From Solen grandis (taxonomy: Eukaryota; Mollusca; Bivalvia; Adapedonta; Solenidae): a stretch of 64,000 bases of DNA. The stretch spans positions 68,920,840 through 68,984,839 of the forward strand of contig CM037777.1 in NCBI GenBank assembly GCA_021229015.1, given 5' to 3'. Positions 58,377 through 64,000 of this stretch are shown here, piece after piece (position 1 is the first letter of the stretch; each line of letters begins with the position of its first letter). The translations under genes were made by a program, and so were the position numbers. The notes under the pieces were generated by a model. The model saw nothing but the letters and a program-made list of their open reading frames with translations. It was not told where the DNA came from and ran no database searches.

Positions 58377-59722
58377 CCCCAGACCTCGTATATCATACTC
58401 AAGTCTCTAAAGAAACTAATTGACATATTTTGAATTTTAGTATGAGAAGCCTATGTTATTTCTTTTCAAGAAAACGGTGCCTGTGCTAAAGTTCGTGTTC
58501 ATGCCCAAACTGAAAATATGGCCCCACGGGCCAGTGCTAAAGTTCGTGTTTATGCCCAAACTGAAAATATGGCCCCACGGGCCAGTGCTAAAGTTCGTGT
58601 TCATGCCCAAACTGAAAATATGGCCCCACGGGCCTGTGCTAAAGTTTGTGTTCATGCCCAAACTGAAAATATCAGCATGCCCATTCACCCCCTGTAGAGG
58701 GTTTTTTACCCCCAAAATTGACCGTGTACCTCTAAAATTTTTGGGACTCTCTATATGAAGGGGTACAAAGTTAAGGGAAAACAGCATTTGTACCCCCAAT
58801 TTCAAAATTCAGTGGGCACCCTGAATATGGCCCCACGGGCCTGTGCTAAAGTTTGTGTTCATGCCCAAACTGAAAATATGGCCCCACGGGCCTGTGCTAA
58901 AGTTCGTGTTCATGCCCAAACTGAAAATATGACCCCACGGGCCTGTGCTTAAGTTTGTGTTCATGCCCAAACTGAAAATATGGCCCCACGGGCCCTTGCT
59001 AAAGTTTGTGTTCATGCCCAAACTGAAAATATGGCCCCACGGGCCTGTGCTAAAGTTTGTGTTCATGCCCAAACTGAAAATATGGCCCCACGGGCCTGTG
59101 CTAAAGTTTGTGTTCATGCCCAAACTGAAAATATGGCCCCACGGGCCTGTGCTAAAGTTTGTGTTCATGCCCAAACTGAAAATATGGCCCCACGGGCCAG
59201 TGCTAAAGTTCGTGTTTATGCCCAAACTGAAAATATGGCCCCACGGGCCTGTGCTAAAGTTTGTGTTCATGCCCAAACTGAAAATATGGCCCCACGGGCC
59301 TGTGCTAAAGTTTGTGTTCATGCCCAAACTGAAAATATGGCCCCACGGGCCAGTGCTAAAGTTCGTGTTTATGCCCAAACTGAAAATATGGCCCCACGGG
59401 CCTGTGCTAAAGTTTGTGTTCATGCCCAAACTGAAAATATGGCCCCATGGGCCTGTGCTAAAGTTTGTGTCCCCAGACCTCGTATATCATACTCAAGTCT
59501 CTAAAAAAACTAATTGACATATTTTGAATTTTAGTATGAAAATCGTATGTTATTTCTTTTCAAGAAAACGGTGCCTGTGCTAAAGTTCGTGTTCATACAC
59601 AAACTGAAAATATGGCCCCACGGGCCAGTGCTTAAGTTCGTGTTTATGCTCAAACTGAAAATATGGCCCCACGGGCCATTGCTTAAGTTCGTGTTTATGC
59701 CCAAACTGAAAATATGGCCCCA
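58377..59722 (+). repeat. 51-bp minisatellite in three blocks with duplicated flank
   Basis: Unit ATGGCCCCACGGGCCTGTGC TAAAGTTTGTGTTCATGCCC AAACTGAAAAT. Blocks: about 58479-58674 (4 units), 58823-59470 (about 12.6 units), 59570-59722 (3 units). The lead-in CCCCAGACCTCGTATATCAT to GAAAACGGTGCC occurs at 58377 and again at 59471. As 51 is a multiple of three, long frames stay open on both strands (MAPRACAKVCVHAQTEN, LKFVFMPKLKIWPHGPV, HIFSLGMNTNFSTGPWG); none has splice or start context. Confidence 0.93.
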
Positions 59723-60403
59723 AGTTCTCGAAAATATACTTGAGTATTATCTCATGTTCAAAAATTAATACTGATTTACAAACAAACAAACACGCCAATG
59801 TTCTCATACTTAAGTACGATTTTTATGCGCAAACTTAGATTACCTTTGATTCAATGGGGATTTGAATATGGTATTTGAGTTTGAACCTGAGACTGTACTT
59901 ACGTATTTTTTGAGAACATGATTTGGAGTTTGGGGTCCGAATCAAAGGTACGCGGTACGTTGCTTTGACCGAAACTACCTCTGCCATCTGACCACCAGAA
60001 TCTCGCCAACTTTTCCCGTGTAAAACTATAGAAAAACTAAAGCCACAATATCAGTGTTGAATTGTATCAACACATACTTATGAAAGAAACAAATAAACAT
60101 AAAATGAATACTTGTGCAGACTTGAAAGCCATTGTTTTTAGAAGATTTTGTGACTAAATCGAAAACAAAACTACATCAGCGATGTCACCGAGACGCTCGA
60201 TTGTAACTGTAGAGAATCCGCAGTTTAAACGTAGCTGTTCAGCGGTCAAGGTCGATTTAGAACAATGTTTAAAAAGGCAGAAAAAAAAGGCTGCAAAACT
60301 AACAAGTATTCATTTTATATTTATTTATCAGTATCTGTCCATACAATCCAACACTGATATCGTGGTTTTAGTTTTTCTAAAGTTTTACACGGGAGAACTA
60401 ACC

Positions 60404-60725
60404 GTCCCTGGTGGTCGAGTGGTTAGAGCGTCTGCCTCGGAAGCGGGAGGTCGTGGGTTCGATCCCCGGCCGCGACATTCCAATGTCATAAAACAATGGT
60501 ACTGTTATAGCTCCCTTGGTTGGCGCTCAGCATATAAGGGTAGTTGCAGGACTGGTTGGCCCAGTGTCAGGATAATGTGACTGGGTGTGGTATCATGCCA
60601 CATGTCTACGGCGGGATACTGCAGTGTGGCAGCACTATATCTGTCTTAAGTAGACATCATCTCCAAAATGACTGAAATACTGTCGATGGGTCGTTAAACC
60701 CCACAAACAAACAAACAAACAAACA
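60404..60725 (+). mobile_element. tRNA-derived SINE, family 2 (full length)
   Basis: The head GTCCCTGGTGGTCGAGTGGT folds well as a tRNA, with B box GGTTCGATCCCC and a CTCGGAA-type anticodon loop. The body contains TAGCTCCCTTGGTTGGCGCT and GTGTGGTATCATGCCACATG. The 3' block CTGAAATACTGTCGATGGGT...TAAACCCC matches family 1, and the tail is (CAAA)n. No clear target duplication. Confidence 0.9.
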
Positions 60726-62280
60726 ATTCCAGTGCTTTCCGCGTTTTGATTTATATAGTTTGAAGTACGTTAAGTATGTGATTTCGTTGTCATGGACCTA
60801 GGAAATCTAAATCATTCGCCATTTAAAAAAAAAAACACAAATGGAGCAGGTCCAACCTGACTGTTCTGTTGAACACATAAAGATAAACAATACGTCATTT
60901 GAATCATCCCTCAGCTTTTAGATGGCGACCATGCCAACACAGCGAGAAAATACGTACTCATGTGTGTACCCCCATGCCACCCACTGGCTGATTTGTTTTA
61001 AGCAAACTTTGATGTTACCCCACCCACCGTTGTCATTAAAACGAAAGTACACAATGTACGTGAATTGGGTTGAAATTGATTGAAAGACAACATTTACTAC
61101 ATAACTACATACAAAGAACTTACCATACGTTTAACTAAGCCATAATATAACTACTATCCACTGTATCATTTGATTATGGATACCAAACTATGCTGTTACC
61201 CCATCCATTCCGTTTTCATTAAAACGAAAGTATTGAATTGCTAAATTTGGACTAGCTTGTACTCGGAGTGTCAATTAAAAAATAACAGAATGAAATGCAT
61301 TTAACTAAACCATATATAACATGAAAACAATTACAAGTGAAATACTTGCTCTAGTTAAGGTGTATGCATATCGAAACACATACATCCGTACATTCACCCT
61401 CAATAAGTATTTCACTTCCGGGTTGTGAGAATCCCAGTCGTTATACACAGGTTTATCAATCTATCATATGATATGCAAACAGTACTTACGTATTTTGAAA
61501 ATATGTAAAGTGCCTTTTTCTAAAAGCCGACCATGTTATTTTAAATCATTTATTGTTTGCAGGGCCTACCTGTACAATTCTATGATGACGTACGTCCTAT
61601 GTCGACTATTCCAATTTCTTGGAAGTCAGGGGGAGTATTTTCAAGGTCATACACATATACACAGTAGTAAACTTAGATAGACGAGTGCTAGAATGACAGA
61701 TAATTATTTGTAAAATGAAATACCTAGACAAACAAATGCTAATAGATACTTATCGTCTTACATACCAATATATATATAGTATTTAGTTAAATGTAATTTA
61801 CTTCCTGATTGACGTAATAACTTACATAGACTATTTTTAGAATATTTAGAATTCAATTTACTTCAATTTACTTCCTCGTTAGTTTCAAATGTAAAACAAA
61901 CACTATTCCCCGAATATGTCAAATTTATCGATGTTTACTGTGTTGTATCAAGATAACCGAACACCTTCATAGTTATAATGTTTTATTAAACATAACAGAG
62001 ATTAACTGGTCTGGTCTACTGCATTTATAAATAATACAATAACAGTAACTCATGTGCGAAATAGAGCCTATAAGCATATCGTTGTTGTCTCCCTTGACAT
62101 ATGATAACGCTTAATATAACATATTGCGCCTCCTTTTCTTTGTTGGCTTATTCCTGTATATTTCCCCCTATTTTTCGTTTAGGAGCGTAACAGTAATGTA
62201 GCGATAACCTGAGCTAAGAAGTTAACATATTCTGCCCCATGGGCTATTTTTTTTTTACTTCTATGTGTATTTATTTGACA
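60726..62280. other. Upstream region of both genes, no exon called
   Basis: AT-rich. Several minus-strand donor-like GTAAGTAC/GTAAGTTC sites (61112, 61485, 59890) could end other noncoding first exons. TACCCCA(C/T)CCA...ATTAAAACGAAAGTA text is doubled near 61017 and 61197. Confidence 0.35.
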
Positions 62281-62288
62281 TTACTTAC

Positions 62289-62395
62289 TAGTCACCTGTG
62301 CTATTTAAATTACTATAAATCATTATATCGAATTCCCTTGCTAAATTAGCCAGTCTTCGTAGGTAACTGACAACCGCGAAGTTATGGTGGCTGAT
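62289..62395 (-). other. Candidate noncoding first exon of the minus-strand gene
   Basis: A strong donor GTAAGTAATG follows GCACAGGTGACTA, reading away from the CpG-rich palindrome. If transcription starts just left of 62403, this exon would splice 4.4 kb to the acceptor at 57880. The start point is a guess. Confidence 0.35.
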
Positions 62396-62402
62396 TTCTG
62401 CA

Positions 62403-62557
62403 ATTTCGTGTTTCGTGTTGCGGGGCGGAGTTTCGCCCCGAAATGTCGAAATCTCGCGGCGAGATTTCGGGGCGAAAGGTCGAAAACACGAAAATGCCAG
62501 AGTTTCGGGGCGAGATTTCGGGGCGAAACCTCGAAATTTCGCCCCGCAACACGAAAT
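62403..62557. repeat. GC-rich palindromic element with TTTCG motif
   Basis: ATTTCGTGTTGCGGGGCG at 62403-62420 is exactly inverted at 62540-62557 (CGCCCCGCAACACGAAAT). Inside, TTTCGGGGCGA / TCGCCCCGAAA blocks repeat, so several alternative hairpins are possible. The surrounding 62380-62630 is unusually rich in TTTCG and CpG for this AT-rich window. Confidence 0.85.
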
Positions 62558-62559
62558 AA

Positions 62560-62664
62560 TCAATATTTCGTCTTTTTGACTTTTCGTGCGCCGCCCCCCC
62601 GCCAGAATTTTCAATATTTCGCATTTCGCCTTCCGGTACATATTGTACGCATGCGCAGATACCT
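62560..62664. promoter_or_regulatory. Probable bidirectional promoter with NRF-1-like site
   Basis: CGCATGCGCAG at 62648-62658 fits the palindromic NRF-1/ewg consensus (GCGCATGCGC type), a mark of CpG promoters. It lies between a minus-strand donor (62289) and a plus-strand donor (62709). No TATA box is obvious. Confidence 0.5.
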
Positions 62665-62708
62665 TTTCTTTTCAGGCGCAGACGCTTTATTTCTCTAATT
62701 ACTGCACG
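62665..62708 (+). other. Candidate noncoding first exon of the plus-strand gene
   Basis: Follows the NRF-1-like site and a pyrimidine tract CCTTTTCTTTTC that could be the initiator; ends at ...ACTGCACG before a consensus donor GTAAGTGAT. Splices to 63578 across 869 bp. Confidence 0.5.
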
Positions 62709-63577
62709 GTAAGTGATACATATTTCATGGAATCAAGATACTAGAAATATCTGATGAGTCATCATTACCTGAACGTTTATGTTGACATCGATAAGGACCA
62801 TTTGATTTTAGCCCATATACAAGATTCTGACGCCAGACATTCAAATATCCTGGAGTATTTGGTGCAAAGAAAATACCTTCACGATCTCTCACTTTCATAT
62901 CATATATGATATAGATCTATTTAAATCCTTCAAATGTAATAAACTGTCTAAGGTTTTAAAAAGCAGACTTAAAAAATAACTTTCAATATCCAATAACAGT
63001 CAGAATATTATTTCTCGACAATGAACTTCAAATGAGTTTGCCATGGGTAATGTGCACATACAGAGGTAAAATCTATAAACAACAGTTGCACTTATAGGTT
63101 CTTTTTTTGTTGGTTTACATAAGTGATCGTCTGCTTGCTGAGTGTTGACTAGTGGCTTAAAAATGATAAAAAGGAGCATTTGTGAAAATGGTAGAGGAAT
63201 GTTACCTCTTCATCAATTTCAAATGATTTTTTGTTATACTTATGCAAAACATGTTCAATGCATTAATGAATCAGGAAAAAAAAATGATACCTCAATTCTG
63301 TTTATTGTCAATTATTTCTCTGTTAAATTACTTCACACATCATACATGACGTTGAGTATTGAATTTGTATAAAAAGCTTGAGAATACCAATAGTAAGAGA
63401 ACTCAATACTTGAGGATAGATCTTGACATAGTATGTGACTTATAGATATAAGCCTACACACTTTTATTGTATTATGTAAATATTTATCATTTTTATCAGG
63501 ACTTATCGAGATTTTGAATGTTTTTTTGTTTTTTTCAATTTTCTTTTTATATCTTATGATAAAACATTCTTTAACAG
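62709..63577 (+). other. First intron of the plus-strand gene
   Basis: AT-rich, bounded by GTAAGT and ATTCTTTAACAG. Nothing else recognised inside. Confidence 0.45.
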
Positions 63578-63608
63578 ATCTAACCCATAACCTTTATGTG
63601 ATCCTGAC

Positions 63609-63671
63609 ATGGATGCTATCCTGGATGAGCTAGGTCTGAGGGAACTAAAGAGGGATTTTAGTGAACAACGG
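63609..63671 (+). CDS. Start exon of a plus-strand gene (SAM-like N-terminus, continues outside)
   Basis: The exon starts at 63578 after ACATTCTTTAACAG; ATG at 63609 is preceded in frame by TAA. It encodes MDAILDELGLRELKRDFSEQ plus R, then donor GTAAAATAC in phase 0. LDELGLRELKRDF...EQ resembles the first helix of a sterile alpha motif (L-x-x-LGL-x-x-L-x-x-F), but 21 residues are too few to be sure. No later exon is visible before the window ends. Confidence 0.6.
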
Positions 63672-63902
63672 GTAAAATACATATTTTCTGATCTTTGATG
63701 AGTGTAAAACTCTGAGTGTGTGAGAGAGAGATTTTGTGGAAAGTTGGATAATTCCATAATGATAAATAATTATTTGCTTTCATTAAGGCTAGATCTATTT
63801 GAATTCAAAATAGATATACTTTTGTACTATCAATCTAAATCATGCAGTATCTGTAGCTTCAAATAACTGTCTAAGCACTAAAGATATTTCATGTGAACAA
63901 AC
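63672..63902. other. Second intron of the plus-strand gene, nothing recognised
   Basis: AT-rich, includes GTGTGTGAGAGAGAGA near 63716. Confidence 0.35.
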
Positions 63903-64000
63903 TTTCCAGCTGGCTTGCAGTAGGTTGGTGGTTCTACATGGCTTCTATGCCTGAAATACTGTACAGATCTGTAGAGGGCCCATTAACACCCGTAATGTTA
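63903..64000 (+). repeat. SINE family 1, 5'-truncated fragment
   Basis: Begins inside the body (TTTCCAGCTGGCTTGCAGTA, GGTTGGTGGTTCTACATGG) and keeps a diverged 3' block (CTGAAATACTGTACAGATC...CATTAACACCC). No tRNA head. Confidence 0.8.

Noticed and set aside
58809..59517. Repeat protein of up to 206 codons in the 51-bp minisatellite
   Set aside because: Several frames are open at once simply because 51 is a multiple of three; no frame has a plausible start or splice context.
60182..60360. Plus-strand frame MSPRRSIVTVENPQFKRSCS after an AG
   Set aside because: The acceptor tract is weak, no good donor follows and it runs into a SINE. Kept only as a remote possibility of an exon.
60404..60478. 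Functional tRNA gene at the family 2 SINE head
   Set aside because: It folds well but is followed by a SINE body and (CAAA)n tail, so it is a SINE head.

Overview
The window looks like chromosomal DNA of a marine mollusc, most likely a bivalve. It is AT-rich and intron-rich. It is packed with tRNA-derived SINEs, palindromic MITEs, pogo-like elements, Ty3/gypsy and non-LTR relics, and long repeats that begin AACAAGAG and end in a GCTCACC...GGTGAGC hairpin. The repeat families point to bivalves from general knowledge; no species call is possible. No rRNA, free-standing tRNA, CRISPR or bacterial feature is seen.

The main gene runs on the minus strand across about 55 kb. Its start codon is at 57869 and its last visible exon is at 2535, so the 3' end lies outside the window. 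I rebuilt it from splice signals and phase agreement. Core exons: 57832-57869, 54133-54186, 41195-41257, 38472-38534, 33766-33828, 24276-24338, 23287-23379, 21631-21693, 13118-13180, 12518-12580, 8242-8400, 7317-7509, 4879-4983, 2535-2645. Joined, these give 1194 nt (398 codons) without a stop. Seven exons are exactly 63 nt (21 residues, three heptads), and every intron before the C-terminal block is in the same phase, so the coiled coil is built from interchangeable modules. The C-terminal part (exons 7317-7509 and 4879-4983) is a globular domain with the signature YDNEWTEAFEEL. It may be related to mitochondria-eating-protein-like proteins, but that is tentative.

The most unusual region is 48.2-52.6 kb, in the intron between the second core exon and the first coiled-coil module. 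About five tandem units of 0.85-0.97 kb each carry one same-phase candidate exon encoding a charged KAHDGEK repeat. Three copies are intact and in frame (282, 201 and 333 nt), one is frame-breaking (233 nt), and one has decayed.

At the right end, a second gene starts on the plus strand: a noncoding exon with donor at 62708, then the start codon at 63609. A possible minus-strand noncoding first exon (donor at 62289) and a CpG-rich palindrome with an NRF-1-like site (62403-62660) suggest a shared bidirectional promoter.

The introns hold the transposons: a non-LTR reverse transcriptase relic (0.4-1.0 kb), two broken Ty3/gypsy elements (25.6-27.5 and 29.0-33.4 kb), a LINE 3' part split by a SINE (27.6-29.0 kb), two pogo-like nonautonomous elements (16.0-18.3 kb), a 1.7-kb element with inverted ends (55.8-57.5 kb), and a 51-bp minisatellite (58.5-59.7 kb). 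A 100-N assembly gap sits at 17163-17262.
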